Shown here piece by piece: positions 8,956 to 19,125 of a stretch of 64,000 bases of DNA. Numbering within the stretch: the stretch's first letter is position 1; each line of letters opens with the position of its first letter. Origin of the DNA: Actinomycetes bacterium. Lineage in GTDB: Bacteria > Actinomycetota > Coriobacteriia > Coriobacteriales > Eggerthellaceae. Made by a program: the position numbers and the translations under genes. Under the pieces are notes generated by a model. The model saw only the letters and a program-made list of their open reading frames with translations, made no database searches and had not been told where the DNA came from. The stretch covers positions 88,124-152,123 of the forward strand of contig JAEXAI010000017.1 of the NCBI GenBank assembly GCA_023394615.1, in the 5' to 3' direction.

Positions 8956-9741
8956 ATGAGAAGGACGGCGATACAGACTTTCTATTTCGAATCGTATTCG
9001 GACGATCTGGTTACCAGCAAGAACCAGAACTTCGAGCTTCCCCGCGATTTTATCTGGGCTCATGACTCCTTGCCCTACAAGGCGATTTCAACCATGCTGT
9101 ATGGCTTGGGTCTCGCGTTTGCGTTTCCCTATTGTCACGTGCGTTTCAGCATGCGCGTAAATAATCGCGAAGTATTGGACAAAGCTGATAGCGGATTTTT
9201 CCTTTTCGCAAATCACACCCAGCCCGTAGGCGACGCCTTCGCGCCAGCCTGTGCCGTTTTCCCGAAGCGCACCTACGTGCTGGTCAGCCCTTCGAATCTG
9301 GGAATACCTGTTTTAGGCAAACTGCTCCCTGCCATGGGGGCCCTTCCCACACCTGATTGTGTTTCAGGCATGAAAAAACTCAAAGCTGCAATAGCACGCA
9401 GAATCGAGCAGGGCCACTGCGTTGTAATCTATCCTGAGGCCCATGTGTGGCCTTGGTACACAAAGATAAGGCCTTTCCCGTCATCGTCGTTTGCCTTCCC
9501 CTCCGAGTTGGGCGCGCCATCGTTTTGTATGACCACCACCTACCGCGCACGCGCGCACGGATTGCTTCCACAATCTGTCATCTACATTGACGGACCCTTC
9601 TATCCCGATATGCAATTATCGAAACGAGCGCGCCGAGACAAGCTGTGCGAGCAAGTACGTACATGCATGATCGCCAGAAGCGGGGAAAACGACTGCGAGC
9701 ACGTGCACTATGTGCAAAAGGCGCACAGTGATGCGGCATGA
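8956..9741 (+). CDS. PlsC-like 1-acylglycerol-3-phosphate acyltransferase family protein
   Basis: The start is either ATG 8950 or ATG 8956; GGAAAGG is directly adjacent to the first and six bases from the second, so 8956 is preferred. The product of about 261 residues has the acyltransferase motif I in a variant form, FFLFANHTQPVGDAF (His then Asp five residues later), and a second block YPEAHVWPWY in place of the usual FPEGTRS. A hydrophobic stretch (LYGLGLAFAFPY) may dip into the membrane. The family transfers acyl groups to glycerol-phosphate or related acceptors. It opens a five-gene operon and overlaps the next gene by ATGA. The variant motifs suggest a specialised acceptor. Confidence 0.8.
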   Translation: MRRTAIQTFYFESYSDDLVTSKNQNFELPRDFIWAHDSLPYKAISTMLYGLGLAFAFPYCHVRFSMRVNNREVLDKADSGFFLFANHTQPVGDAFAPACAVFPKRTYVLVSPSNLGIPVLGKLLPAMGALPTPDCVSGMKKLKAAIARRIEQGHCVVIYPEAHVWPWYTKIRPFPSSSFAFPSELGAPSFCMTTTYRARAHGLLPQSVIYIDGPFYPDMQLSKRARRDKLCEQVRTCMIARSGENDCEHVHYVQKAHSDAA

Positions 9742-10607
9742 ACGTGATGTATTGCGGTGATGCCAACATAGAACGAGGCGTGTTCATATCCGTGCTCTCA
9801 CTGCTGCGAAATTCTCAGGACACCTTGCACGTGTATTTGCTCACAGCCGGGTTCAACGAGCAAGAGCGCACCTACTCGCCTCTATCCGATGCCTTCGCAC
9901 GTCGTCTGCGCATTATGGTACAGGAACACGACCTTGCCGGAAGCGTCGAGCTTATCGATATAACAAATCGTTTTCTGGAAGATCCGCCCATGGCAAACAT
10001 GGATACGCGGTTTAGCCCATGCTGCATGCTACGCCTGTACGCCGATGAAGTTGCAGGCCTGCCCGACAAGATTCTCTACCTTGACAACGACGTGGTGTGC
10101 CGCAGCGATTGCAGCGTGCTGTTCGACCAGGACATGGATGGCTTTGAGGTCGCCGGCGTGCTTGACTACTACGGCAGGTGGTTCTTCCGCAACAACGCAT
10201 TGCATCTTGACTACCTGAACTCGGGCGTGCTGCTGATGAACATACCCGAAATACGCCGCACGAGCTTGTTTCAAAAATGCCGGAGGATGTGCGCATCCAA
10301 AAAGATGTTTATGCCGGATCAGTCGGCGATAAACAGTCTAGCCACTTCGAAAAAGATTCTACCGAGGCATTTCAACGAGCAGCGCCAGCTGCAATCTGAC
10401 ACCGTTTTACAGCATTTCACCACCAGTTTCCGCTTCTTTCCGTGGCTTCGCATCGTGTCAGTGAAGCCTTGGAATGTAAACGAAATGCATCAGAAGCTGA
10501 AGCTGCACGAATACGACGACATATTATCCGAATACGAAAAGCGCATGCCACAATCGACCGGAGTGCGCAGCGATAATCCAACGCAGAACGAAATGAGAGC
10601 ATCATGA
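9738..10607 (+). CDS. Glycosyltransferase family 8 protein (first copy)
   Basis: The 289-residue product shows the GT8 pattern: N-terminal NVMYCGDANIERGVFISVLSLL for nucleotide-sugar binding, the metal-binding DxD in KILYLDNDVV (about residues 112-121), LDYLNSGVLLMN, and a late HFNEQ region. GT8 enzymes are retaining transferases using UDP-glucose, UDP-galactose or similar donors, for example in lipopolysaccharide or glycolipid synthesis. It starts within the stop of the preceding acyltransferase (ATGA) and itself overlaps the next GT8 gene, showing translational coupling. Acceptor unknown; the lipid context favours a diacylglycerol- or plasmalogen-type acceptor (inference). Confidence 0.88.
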   Translation: MNVMYCGDANIERGVFISVLSLLRNSQDTLHVYLLTAGFNEQERTYSPLSDAFARRLRIMVQEHDLAGSVELIDITNRFLEDPPMANMDTRFSPCCMLRLYADEVAGLPDKILYLDNDVVCRSDCSVLFDQDMDGFEVAGVLDYYGRWFFRNNALHLDYLNSGVLLMNIPEIRRTSLFQKCRRMCASKKMFMPDQSAINSLATSKKILPRHFNEQRQLQSDTVLQHFTTSFRFFPWLRIVSVKPWNVNEMHQKLKLHEYDDILSEYEKRMPQSTGVRSDNPTQNEMRAS

Positions 10608-11566
10608 AAAACAACGAACAGATCATCCCTATCTTTTTCACCGTCGACAACGACTATGCGCCCTATGCGGCCACCGCTATCGCCTCACTTGTGGCCAATG
10701 CGTCGCCCAATCGCCGCTATCGCATCATGGTGATGCATCAGAACATGAACGCAGAACACCAACGCAGGATCGCAGCGCTAGCGCAAAAGGGTTTCGACAT
10801 CCGTTTCATTGCCATGCAGAATAGTATCGAGGGTATCGTTGACAGGATGTCGAACCGACTACGCACCGATTATTTCACGTTGACTATTTTCTACCGCCTG
10901 TTCATACCTGCAATGCTCCCCGAATACGATAAGGGAATCTATTTGGACAGTGATGTGGTGGTGCCGGGCGATATCTCGAAAATGTACGACATCGATTTAG
11001 GTGACAATTTGATAGGAGCCTGCTGCGACCATTCTATTGTCGATGTACCTGAACTGGTGGACTACACGAATCGCGGCGTGGGTGTGGGTGTCGAAAACTA
11101 TGTGAATTCTGGCGTTTTGTTGATGAACTTAGATGCGCTTCGTCGCGTGAAACTCGACGAGCGATTCTTGGAATTGCTGAAAGCCTACCATTTCGATTGC
11201 ATCGCTCCCGACCAAGATTATCTGAACGTGCTGTGCCATGGCAAGATCACCTATCTGCCCGCAACATGGGATGCCATGCCGGTTGAGGGCAAAGACCCCT
11301 TCCCCGAGCCTCAACTAATCCATTACAACCTGTTCGCAAAGCCGTGGCTCTACGATCACGTCCCTTACGACGAGTACTTTTGGCCCTATGCGAAAACCAG
11401 TGGGTACCTTGACGAGATTTTGAAAAACAAGCGCGCGTACAGCGATGAACAGAGGGCATCTGATGCCGATTGCATGCGACGACTGGCACAGCGAGGCTCC
11501 CAGATTGCCGATGCGCCTTTGAATTTTCGCACCGTTTTCAACAGCGGGTCGGAGGCACGATTATGA
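10604..11566 (+). CDS. Glycosyltransferase family 8 protein (second copy)
   Basis: This 320-residue protein is a more canonical GT8 member: IPIFFTVDNDYAPYAATAI at the N-terminus, DYFTLTIFYRLFIPAMLPEYDKGIYLDSDVVV with the DxD motif at about 113-125, YVNSGVLLMNLDALR, and a C-terminal HYNLFAKPW containing the usual late histidine. It is clearly different from the first GT8 copy, so the two probably add successive sugars or use different donors. It overlaps both neighbours by four bases. Confidence 0.9.
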   Translation: MKNNEQIIPIFFTVDNDYAPYAATAIASLVANASPNRRYRIMVMHQNMNAEHQRRIAALAQKGFDIRFIAMQNSIEGIVDRMSNRLRTDYFTLTIFYRLFIPAMLPEYDKGIYLDSDVVVPGDISKMYDIDLGDNLIGACCDHSIVDVPELVDYTNRGVGVGVENYVNSGVLLMNLDALRRVKLDERFLELLKAYHFDCIAPDQDYLNVLCHGKITYLPATWDAMPVEGKDPFPEPQLIHYNLFAKPWLYDHVPYDEYFWPYAKTSGYLDEILKNKRAYSDEQRASDADCMRRLAQRGSQIADAPLNFRTVFNSGSEARL

Positions 11567-12477
11567 TTCTGGAAGAAAAACGCGACCAGGTTATCGAGAA
11601 CATCCAACGCGCGACTGCACGCGGAGAATTCAACGTGTGCGTGGAACCCGACGACCCGACACCAAGTGCTGATGAGCGCAAAGCGCTGCGAGAGAGGTTT
11701 TTACGCCGTTTTCCCACTATGAGATTTCGGGCCTGTAATTATGCGGCACGCGCCATCGCTGGCACGGTAACCGCGCTCGTCAACCGTAAAACGCCCGTTT
11801 ACGGTATCGAAAAGGTAGCGGAGATACAGGGCGGCGCAATCGTGACCAGCAACCATTTCAGCCCTGTAGACAACACTGTGGTGCGCACGTTTTTGCGCCA
11901 AGTCGGCAAGCGCTACATGCCCGTGGTCGGCTCGGAAGTGAATCTTGCGATGCCGGGGCTGTTCGGATTTCTGATGAACTACGCCGATATTATTCCCATC
12001 AGCACAAACCCCGACTACATGAAACATGACTTCGAGTCGTTGTTGGGCAGCCGCCTGAGCGCAGGTGAATACGTGCTGATGTATCCCGAGCAGGAAATGT
12101 GGTTCAACTACCGCAAGCCGCGACCTTGCAAGAGGGGCACGTATTACTACGCAGCCCTGTTCAACGTGCCGATAATCTCATGTTTCGTCGAGATTCGCGA
12201 CTTGGATGAGCTGGAGGCACCGAATTTCATGGAAGTGTCCTACGCCATGCACGTGCTCGATCCAATCTATCCCGATCCAGAAAAGACCGTTCGCGAAAAC
12301 AGCGTAATCATGTGCGAGCGCGACTACAAACAGAAAGTCGCCGCTTATGAAGCGGCGTACGGCAAAAAGCTCGACTATCGATTCAGCGTTGACGACATCG
12401 CCGGATGGGTACCTCCTGTCACGGCCGTCGACAAAGTGCGAGCGATGTATTCGGGCGACTTGTGCAAGAGCGTATAA
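11563..12477 (+). CDS. PlsC-like acyltransferase (second copy)
   Basis: The start is the ATG at 11563 overlapping the GT8 stop (ATGA); a longer frame into the GT8 gene is not credible. The 304-residue product has acyltransferase motif I as SNHFSPVDNTV (His and Asp four apart plus one), a glycine-rich second block, and YPEQEMWFNYRKPRP at about 185-199 in place of FPEGTR. The shared YPE-x-x-W pattern links it to the first acyltransferase of the operon and to a sub-family often annotated as 1-acyl-sn-glycerol-3-phosphate acyltransferase in anaerobes. It ends 21 bp before the large dehydratase-like gene. Confidence 0.82.
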   Translation: MILEEKRDQVIENIQRATARGEFNVCVEPDDPTPSADERKALRERFLRRFPTMRFRACNYAARAIAGTVTALVNRKTPVYGIEKVAEIQGGAIVTSNHFSPVDNTVVRTFLRQVGKRYMPVVGSEVNLAMPGLFGFLMNYADIIPISTNPDYMKHDFESLLGSRLSAGEYVLMYPEQEMWFNYRKPRPCKRGTYYYAALFNVPIISCFVEIRDLDELEAPNFMEVSYAMHVLDPIYPDPEKTVRENSVIMCERDYKQKVAAYEAAYGKKLDYRFSVDDIAGWVPPVTAVDKVRAMYSGDLCKSV

Positions 12478-12498
12478 GCGAGAGGAAATGCTGAACGT

Positions 12499-15400
12499 AT
12501 GAAACCGCAATTGGGAAAGCCGCACATGATGAGCGAGATGCCCGAGAGCGCGGCGCACCGAAGCGATATGGTAAGCTCATCGTCTGACTGCTGTGATTTG
12601 CGCCTTGGGCTCGACATTGGATCGACTACTGTGAAGGCCGTCGTCGCATCGCCCCAAGGCGCTCCCGCCCTTTTCTCACGCTATGTGCGCCACCATGCAA
12701 AACTGCGAGAAACAACGCTGAGTCTTTTGGAAGAGGTGGCAGACGCCTATCCGAGCGCCCGCTTTCGCATAGGCGTCTGCGGATCTGGAGGCCGACCTAT
12801 CGCGCACGCTCTGGGTGCAGGATACGTGCAGGAAGTGGTCGCGAATACCGTGGCGCTGCGAACGTTGCATCCCAGCGTGCGCTGCGCAATCGAACTGGGC
12901 GGCCAGGATGCGAAGGTCGTTTTTTTCCGCAAAGACGAAGCCACTGGTTCGCTGGTCGCTACCGACATGCGCATGAATGGAAGCTGCGCCGGAGGAACGG
13001 GCGCTTTTTTAGACGAGGTGGCCTCGCTTTTGGGCGTACAAGCCGATGAGCTGGGCACTTTAGCTGATAAGGGCCAAGCGCTCTTCGAGATATCCGGTCG
13101 CTGCGGCGTATTTGCGAAAACGGATATTCAGCCTCTTTTGATGCAGGGGGCCAAACCTCAAGACATTGCGATATCCTCTTTCCATGCCATCGCGAAACAG
13201 ACGATTGGCGGGCTTGCGCAAGGTTTGGAATTGACGCCTCCTATAGCATTCGAGGGCGGCCCCCTTACGTATAATCCTGCGCTCGTGCGCGTATTCAGCA
13301 AGCGGCTGGGGCTTCAAGATTGCGACATCATTTTGCCGCTTCATGCCGAAACCACCGTCGCACACGGGGCAGCGTTAGCCGTCGACGAGCTCTACCCTCT
13401 TGCCGCCGGAACCGACGACCGCATGAGCGCGCGCGAGGCAATCGAGAAGCTACGCAGCGCCGATTCTGCCGTGGAAGCTGCCGAAAGCAAGAGCATCTCG
13501 CCCCTATTCGAAACCGACGAGCAGCACACTGCGTTCACAAACCGCCATGATGCCCAGCTGCGCAGCATCGCTGAAGCACATCCCGATGCCGATGGCACAG
13601 TCCATGCTTTTCTGGGCATTGATTCTGGAAGCACCACATCGAAATTTGCGCTGCTAGACGAAGATTGCCGGGTCATCAACACGTTCTATGGCCACAACAA
13701 AGGGGATGCGTTGCACCTGATTGCCAATGCCCTTACGGCCTTGAATGAGAAATACGAAGCTTGCGGCATGCACGTGCACATTTGCGGGCTTTGCACCACA
13801 GGATACGGCGAGCAGCTATTCGCACGTGCCTTCGGCGCTGACTGCCACACGGTAGAAACCGTGGCCCACGCAGCCGGATGCACGAAGTTCATCCCCGATG
13901 CCAGCTTCATATTGGACATCGGCGGTCAGGACATGAAAGCCATGTGGCTTGATGGTGGCGTCATCACCGACATCATGCTGAACGAGGCATGTTCGTCGGG
14001 ATGCGGATCGTTTTTGGAAAACTTTGCAGAGTCGTTGGATGTGAGCACCGAAGATATCGCCGATGCGGCATTCCAGTCGCACAATCCAGCTGACTTGGGC
14101 AGCCGCTGTACGGTCTTCATGAACAGCACCATCATAAACGAGCAGCGCAACGGCAAAGGCAAAAACGATATCCTGGCTGGGTTATGCCGCTCCATCGTGC
14201 AAAACGTTTTCACCAAAGTCGTTCGCATAAACGACGCAAGCGTGCTGGGCGAAAAAATCGTTGTGCAGGGCGGCACGTTTCGCAACCGAGCCGTGCTGCG
14301 CGCATTAGAAGAGTATCTGTGCACAGACGTGGTGTTGGCGCCCTACCCCGGCGAAATGGGCGCAATCGGCGCGGCACTGATAGCCATGCGTCAATGCGCG
14401 GATACCAAGTCAGCGCCGGGGGGATACCACGTTTCTTCATTCATTGGTTTCGATGCTCTGCTGCATTTCGATTTCACGCAAAAGGACAGCGTGCGATGCG
14501 CGGGCTGCGGCAACCATTGCGCACGCAGCATCACGACGTTTTCCACTGGCGCGGTTTGGATCACGGGCAATCGCTGCGAGCGCGGCGGTGCCGATGAATT
14601 GATGCAGGCGGCGAGCAAAGCACCAACGCAAACCGAACCAGAAAGGCCCATACCCCCTACAGACCAACCTCGAAAGCAAGACAGAAAAGCGGTCGATCTT
14701 TTCGCACTGCGCCGCACGCTGCTGTTCAAAGAGTACGCTTTCACGCCGTGTGCACCGGAAAAAGACCAGGTAATCGGCTTGCCGCGTGTGCTGGAATTTT
14801 ACAACAGCATGCCGTTTTGGTCGACGTTCTTTCACGCGCTTGGGTACCAAACCGTCTATTCTCATGAAAGCTCCCACGAACTTTACGAGCAGGGAATACG
14901 CTACGTGGCATCCGACACCGTATGCCTGCCGGCAAAGCTCGTGCACGGACATATCCAAGACTTGGCCGAGCAAGGAGTCGACCGTATCTTCATGCCCTAT
15001 ATCATGCATATGCCGCCGGAGGGCAGCGATGACACCAGCCCCTATGTATGCTCGATTGTAATGGGATACCCCATGGTCGTGCATATTTTCCAATCACCTG
15101 AAACTCACACCGGAATTGAGTTCGACACACCGGTATTTCATTGGTTTAGCAACAAGAACCGCCATGACCAAATCGTCTCGTATGCGAGCGACACACTAGG
15201 CGTTACCAGAAAACAGGCCGAAGGCGCTTTTTCCCAAGCGCAAGGTGCGCTGGAGAGCTTTCGTCATACGATGACTTTTCGAGGACGGCGAGTGCTTGAC
15301 GACATTCACCAACACGGCGGAAAAGCCGTTGTTTTAGCAGCACGGCCGTATCAAAGCGACCCTTTCGTGTCGCACGGAATCTCGCAGATGTTTTCCAGTC

Positions 15401-17187
15401 GCGGCATCCCCGTGCTGACTCTAGATAGCCTACCCGATTTGAATACCGCACCGCTTTCGAACATACGAGCGGAAATCACGAACAATTTCCATACGCGTAT
15501 GATTGAAGGCGCCGTGCTGGTCGCAAGCGATCCCGCGCTAGAATACGCGCAAATTGTCAGTTTCGGGTGTGGTCATGATGCCATACTCACCGACGAAATT
15601 GCGCGAGTGTTGCAAGAAGGCGGCGACAAGTCGCCGCTGGTGTTGAAAGTTGATGAAAGCGATGCTTCAGGATCGCTAGGCATCCGCATCCGATCGTTCA
15701 TCGAAACAATGCGGGCGCGCAGCGCCGCCTCTGAAGAGCGGGGTGCGGGTCGGGCAGCTCCCGATTCGTCGGACGTGCGTATTTCGAGCGAGGCGATTCC
15801 CCAATCGTGCGATAGTCATGTCTCGAAGTGGACTACCCCTTATACGTCCGATACGCATGACGTCGATCGGGCGACCCTTCTGCCCGATCCGTACCCCGCT
15901 AAATTCCTGCCCGCCGACAAGCAAACGCGAACACTGCTTATCCCGAATATCTCAAAAGAGGTATCAAGGCTGTTCGGCGGCTTGCTTACCGAAGAGGGAT
16001 TTCGTGTGCAGACCGTAGCTGTAGGTGGTATGGAACAGATACGCACAGGCAAGCGTTACACGCACAACGACATCTGCTTCCCTTGCCAAATGGTAATCGG
16101 GGAGCTGATTGACGCGCTGCAGAAAGGCGACTTCGACCCCGCCACTACTGCCGTGGGCATGGTGAAATTCCAGTGCGACTGCCGCATGTCGCACTATGCC
16201 GCGCTGCTGCGACGGGCGCTCGATAACGCGGGATTGAGCGAGGTGCCCGTACTGACCACCGACGCCACAGATTCGAAGAACATGCATCCGGGCGTGATGC
16301 TTTTGGGCATTGGCGCTGTGGTAAAGGCCATCTGGGCTTTCACGATACTGGATCTGTTAAACGAGCTGAAGCGAAAGATTCGTCCTTACGAGATAAACGT
16401 CGACGAGACGAATCGCGTGTTCGACAAAGCCGTAGGCGCCATTGCTGATGCCGCAGCGGGCGGCCTGCCAAAGATGATAGCTGCGTTCAAAAATTCCATC
16501 GCCACCATGTCGCGTATCCCCTATGATCGCTCTCATCCCAAGCCCATCGTAGTGGTGAGCGGCGAGCTTTTGGTAACGTATCATCCAGGTTCGAACTATG
16601 ACATCGAAAACTACCTGGAAAAAAACGGCATGGAGACCGCATTTCCACGCATAACTGACCAGCTGCGAAAGGACTTCGCCGCCGCTCAGAGCGAGATAAA
16701 GGATTTCAAAGGCGACATGACACGCGAGTCTTTTCTCATAGGAAGTCTGTTTGATCTTGCTCAAACGAAGATGGAGCGCATAGCGCGCGCTCATCCACTG
16801 CACGAGAACGGCATGCGGCCCAACGCACTCTATGCGCAGGTTTCAGACTTCATGCCCAAAACGCTCAGCTGCGGTGAAGGGTGGCTGATGGCGGCCGAGA
16901 TTGTGCGGTTCGCAAAGCGCGGAGTGAGATCGTTTGTGATATTGCAACCTTTCGGGTGCCTGCCGAACCATATATGCGGACGTGGTGTGACAAAACGCAT
17001 CAAAGACGAGTTTCCCGGCATACAGATACTGCCGCTCGACCTTGACCCAGACACCAGCTATGCCAATGTTGAAAACAGGTTGCAGATGCTAATCATGAAC
17101 GATCGGGATATACGAATGAACGAACAAGATTGCGCCGTCGGCTCGCGGGGGCTGCACCCCCAGGACAAACGCTTCGCTGCCGTATGA
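12499..17187 (+). CDS. Giant BadF/BadF/DUF2229/HgdB fusion, predicted plasmalogen synthase (PlsA/PlsR-like)
   Basis: The 1562-residue protein contains two ASKHA-type activase domains (about 33-300 and 370-660) with GLDIGSTTVKA and GIDSGSTTSKF phosphate loops, GGQDAK/GGQDMK motifs and the cluster cysteines in NGSCAGGTG, GRCGVF, NEACSSGCG and SRCTVF. A CxxCxxxC module (CAGCGNHC, about 666) follows, then a DUF2229-like domain (about 757-1075), a low-complexity linker and a C-terminal HgdB-like domain (about 1134-1562) with FPCQMVIGE, QCDCRMSHY and PFGCLPNHICGRG. This is the plan of 2-hydroxyacyl-CoA dehydratase/benzoyl-CoA reductase systems and of the fused PlsA/PlsR proteins that make plasmalogens in anaerobes such as Clostridium perfringens. 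Operon context with acyltransferases supports a lipid substrate. The ATG at 12499 has only a distant GAGG; 12529 is an alternative. Confidence 0.82.
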   Translation: MKPQLGKPHMMSEMPESAAHRSDMVSSSSDCCDLRLGLDIGSTTVKAVVASPQGAPALFSRYVRHHAKLRETTLSLLEEVADAYPSARFRIGVCGSGGRPIAHALGAGYVQEVVANTVALRTLHPSVRCAIELGGQDAKVVFFRKDEATGSLVATDMRMNGSCAGGTGAFLDEVASLLGVQADELGTLADKGQALFEISGRCGVFAKTDIQPLLMQGAKPQDIAISSFHAIAKQTIGGLAQGLELTPPIAFEGGPLTYNPALVRVFSKRLGLQDCDIILPLHAETTVAHGAALAVDELYPLAAGTDDRMSAREAIEKLRSADSAVEAAESKSISPLFETDEQHTAFTNRHDAQLRSIAEAHPDADGTVHAFLGIDSGSTTSKFALLDEDCRVINTFYGHNKGDALHLIANALTALNEKYEACGMHVHICGLCTTGYGEQLFARAFGADCHTVETVAHAAGCTKFIPDASFILDIGGQDMKAMWLDGGVITDIMLNEACSSGCGSFLENFAESLDVSTEDIADAAFQSHNPADLGSRCTVFMNSTIINEQRNGKGKNDILAGLCRSIVQNVFTKVVRINDASVLGEKIVVQGGTFRNRAVLRALEEYLCTDVVLAPYPGEMGAIGAALIAMRQCADTKSAPGGYHVSSFIGFDALLHFDFTQKDSVRCAGCGNHCARSITTFSTGAVWITGNRCERGGADELMQAASKAPTQTEPERPIPPTDQPRKQDRKAVDLFALRRTLLFKEYAFTPCAPEKDQVIGLPRVLEFYNSMPFWSTFFHALGYQTVYSHESSHELYEQGIRYVASDTVCLPAKLVHGHIQDLAEQGVDRIFMPYIMHMPPEGSDDTSPYVCSIVMGYPMVVHIFQSPETHTGIEFDTPVFHWFSNKNRHDQIVSYASDTLGVTRKQAEGAFSQAQGALESFRHTMTFRGRRVLDDIHQHGGKAVVLAARPYQSDPFVSHGISQMFSSRGIPVLTLDSLPDLNTAPLSNIRAEITNNFHTRMIEGAVLVASDPALEYAQIVSFGCGHDAILTDEIARVLQEGGDKSPLVLKVDESDASGSLGIRIRSFIETMRARSAASEERGAGRAAPDSSDVRISSEAIPQSCDSHVSKWTTPYTSDTHDVDRATLLPDPYPAKFLPADKQTRTLLIPNISKEVSRLFGGLLTEEGFRVQTVAVGGMEQIRTGKRYTHNDICFPCQMVIGELIDALQKGDFDPATTAVGMVKFQCDCRMSHYAALLRRALDNAGLSEVPVLTTDATDSKNMHPGVMLLGIGAVVKAIWAFTILDLLNELKRKIRPYEINVDETNRVFDKAVGAIADAAAGGLPKMIAAFKNSIATMSRIPYDRSHPKPIVVVSGELLVTYHPGSNYDIENYLEKNGMETAFPRITDQLRKDFAAAQSEIKDFKGDMTRESFLIGSLFDLAQTKMERIARAHPLHENGMRPNALYAQVSDFMPKTLSCGEGWLMAAEIVRFAKRGVRSFVILQPFGCLPNHICGRGVTKRIKDEFPGIQILPLDLDPDTSYANVENRLQMLIMNDRDIRMNEQDCAVGSRGLHPQDKRFAAV

Positions 17188-17199
17188 GCGCGCATGCGC

Positions 17200-18882
17200 T
17201 TACGCGTCAGAGCGGGCAGCTTCTTTCAGCATCTGCTTGGCATGAGCAAGCGACTCTTTCGTGGCGTCGCCTGACAGCATGCGGGCGATTTCTTCCACTC
17301 GTTCTTTGCCCTCTGCGGTTTCCAAGACAGTTTCAAGCACATCACCTGCGGTTTTTCGTACAACGTAGTGCACGTCTGCCGCAACCGCCACCTGTGGCAA
17401 ATGCGTGACTACCACCACTTGATGCGTTTTCGCTAAATCTACCAACACGTCGGAAAGCGCTCGAGCAGCCGACCCGCCCACGCCAGCATCCACCTCATCG
17501 AACACCAATGTTTCGACCTCATCAGCTTCACCGAGCACCGCCTTGATGGCTAACATGACGCGACTGATCTCACCACCTGAGGCAATCTTTCCCAACGGAC
17601 GCGTACCCAATCCTGCTCCCGGACGGAACATGAACTCGACGGAATCGGCGCCGTTTTGCGTCCATGAATCGCGCTCGCGCATTTCCACCTTGCATTCCAT
17701 CTGCGCGTCCTGCAATTCCAAATCAGCAAAGCGAGCGCTCACCGCATCAGCGAATCCCGGAGCCGCTGATATTCTGGCAGCATGCAGCGCCTCTGCCGCA
17801 TGAGCCAACTGCTCTTCGGCACGGGCCTGAGCTGCCAATGCATCGGCCATCTGCTCTTCGGAGTCTTCCACCGCTGAAACCGTTTGCTGTGCGTGGTTCA
17901 GCGTTCCAAACACTTCGTTCATCGTGGGCCCCCACATGCGCAAAAGCCCCTGCAGATCGCTCAGCCGCTCTTGCATTTCCACCAAACGAGCCGAATCGTA
18001 GTCGATATCGTCACGATACGCGCGAATATCGCGAGCTACATCTTCCACCACATACGACGCATCGCGCAGGCTTGATGCCGCCGCCCCCAACGTTTCATCC
18101 AAGCCCGCCATAGACTCAAGCAGAGACGCTGCCTGTGAGATGGTTTCCAGCGCACCGACATCACCTGCGATTGCTTCATGTGCACCGCCGACCGCTTGCA
18201 TCAAAGACTCGGCATTTTCGATTTTCGGCACGGTCTCGCACAGCGTTTCATATTCACCGTCTTGCGGGTTCGCCTGGCTGATGCGTCTGATGGCGAAACG
18301 TGCCTGCTCCACTTGATCGTCGCCCAACCGAGCGGCAGCCTTGATGGCCTCAACACGACGCGCGACATCTTCGGCCGCTTGATACGATTTCGCATAATCA
18401 GCTTGAGCATCTGCCAGTGCATCGCCAGCCCATGCATCCAACATCGCGCGATGCCACGTTGGCTTCATCAACCGCTGATGCTCGTGTTGTCCGCACAAAT
18501 CAACTGTCGAACCTATAATCTGGGATAGTTGCCCCACTCCGGCCATAGCGCCATTTATGTGCACCCGTGAACGTCCATCGACTGACAGCGTGCGGGAAAC
18601 CACGATGCCTTCCGACTGGCCATCTTCAGCATCCAAACCTTGCGATGAGGCATCTTCAGATGCTGCGTCATCGAAGAAAAACCTGCCTTCCACCAGCAAA
18701 GATGATGCACCTTCGCGCACCATGGAAGAATCGGCGCGCTCGCCTACCAACAACTTGAGAGCTGAGAGCAATGCTGTTTTCCCCGCACCAGTCTCGCCCG
18801 TAATCACTGTCAGGCCCCTCGATGGGCACAATGTTGCCTCGCGGATGAGCGCGACATCCCTCACATGCAATTCATCGATCAT
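17200..18882 (-). CDS. recN: DNA repair protein RecN
   Basis: The 560-residue protein has the SMC-like layout of RecN: Walker A GETGAGKT at residues 29-36, a long central coiled-coil rich in Glu, Ala and Gln, the ABC signature region KIASGGEISRVMLAIK, Walker B ETLVFDEVDAGVGG and the late VVVVTHLPQVA. RecN acts in double-strand-break repair with RecA. The start is the ATG at 18882, five bases after AGGAG; a GTG at 18888 is too close to that site. It converges with the dehydratase-like gene with only 12 bp between stops. Confidence 0.95.
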   Translation of the reverse strand: MIDELHVRDVALIREATLCPSRGLTVITGETGAGKTALLSALKLLVGERADSSMVREGASSLLVEGRFFFDDAASEDASSQGLDAEDGQSEGIVVSRTLSVDGRSRVHINGAMAGVGQLSQIIGSTVDLCGQHEHQRLMKPTWHRAMLDAWAGDALADAQADYAKSYQAAEDVARRVEAIKAAARLGDDQVEQARFAIRRISQANPQDGEYETLCETVPKIENAESLMQAVGGAHEAIAGDVGALETISQAASLLESMAGLDETLGAAASSLRDASYVVEDVARDIRAYRDDIDYDSARLVEMQERLSDLQGLLRMWGPTMNEVFGTLNHAQQTVSAVEDSEEQMADALAAQARAEEQLAHAAEALHAARISAAPGFADAVSARFADLELQDAQMECKVEMRERDSWTQNGADSVEFMFRPGAGLGTRPLGKIASGGEISRVMLAIKAVLGEADEVETLVFDEVDAGVGGSAARALSDVLVDLAKTHQVVVVTHLPQVAVAADVHYVVRKTAGDVLETVLETAEGKERVEEIARMLSGDATKESLAHAKQMLKEAARSDA

Positions 18883-19125
18883 AAGCACTCCTGCGCAGGC
18901 GTTGTTTTTCCACGAACAAGTGTACCATTTTCAAAATAGTTTACCAATGCCTTATGGTAGCGCACCCAGCTTTCAAAAACCTTTCGAAAACCTTGCAAAC
19001 GGCTGGCGGATGAGTCACCATTTATTTGTCGCTCTTGCGCTACGCCTCGAAAGATGCAAACCTAGCCGCAAGACACAAGCCACACCTTCATGCAATCGAG
19101 GTGCCGAACCTTTGAAAGGAATATC

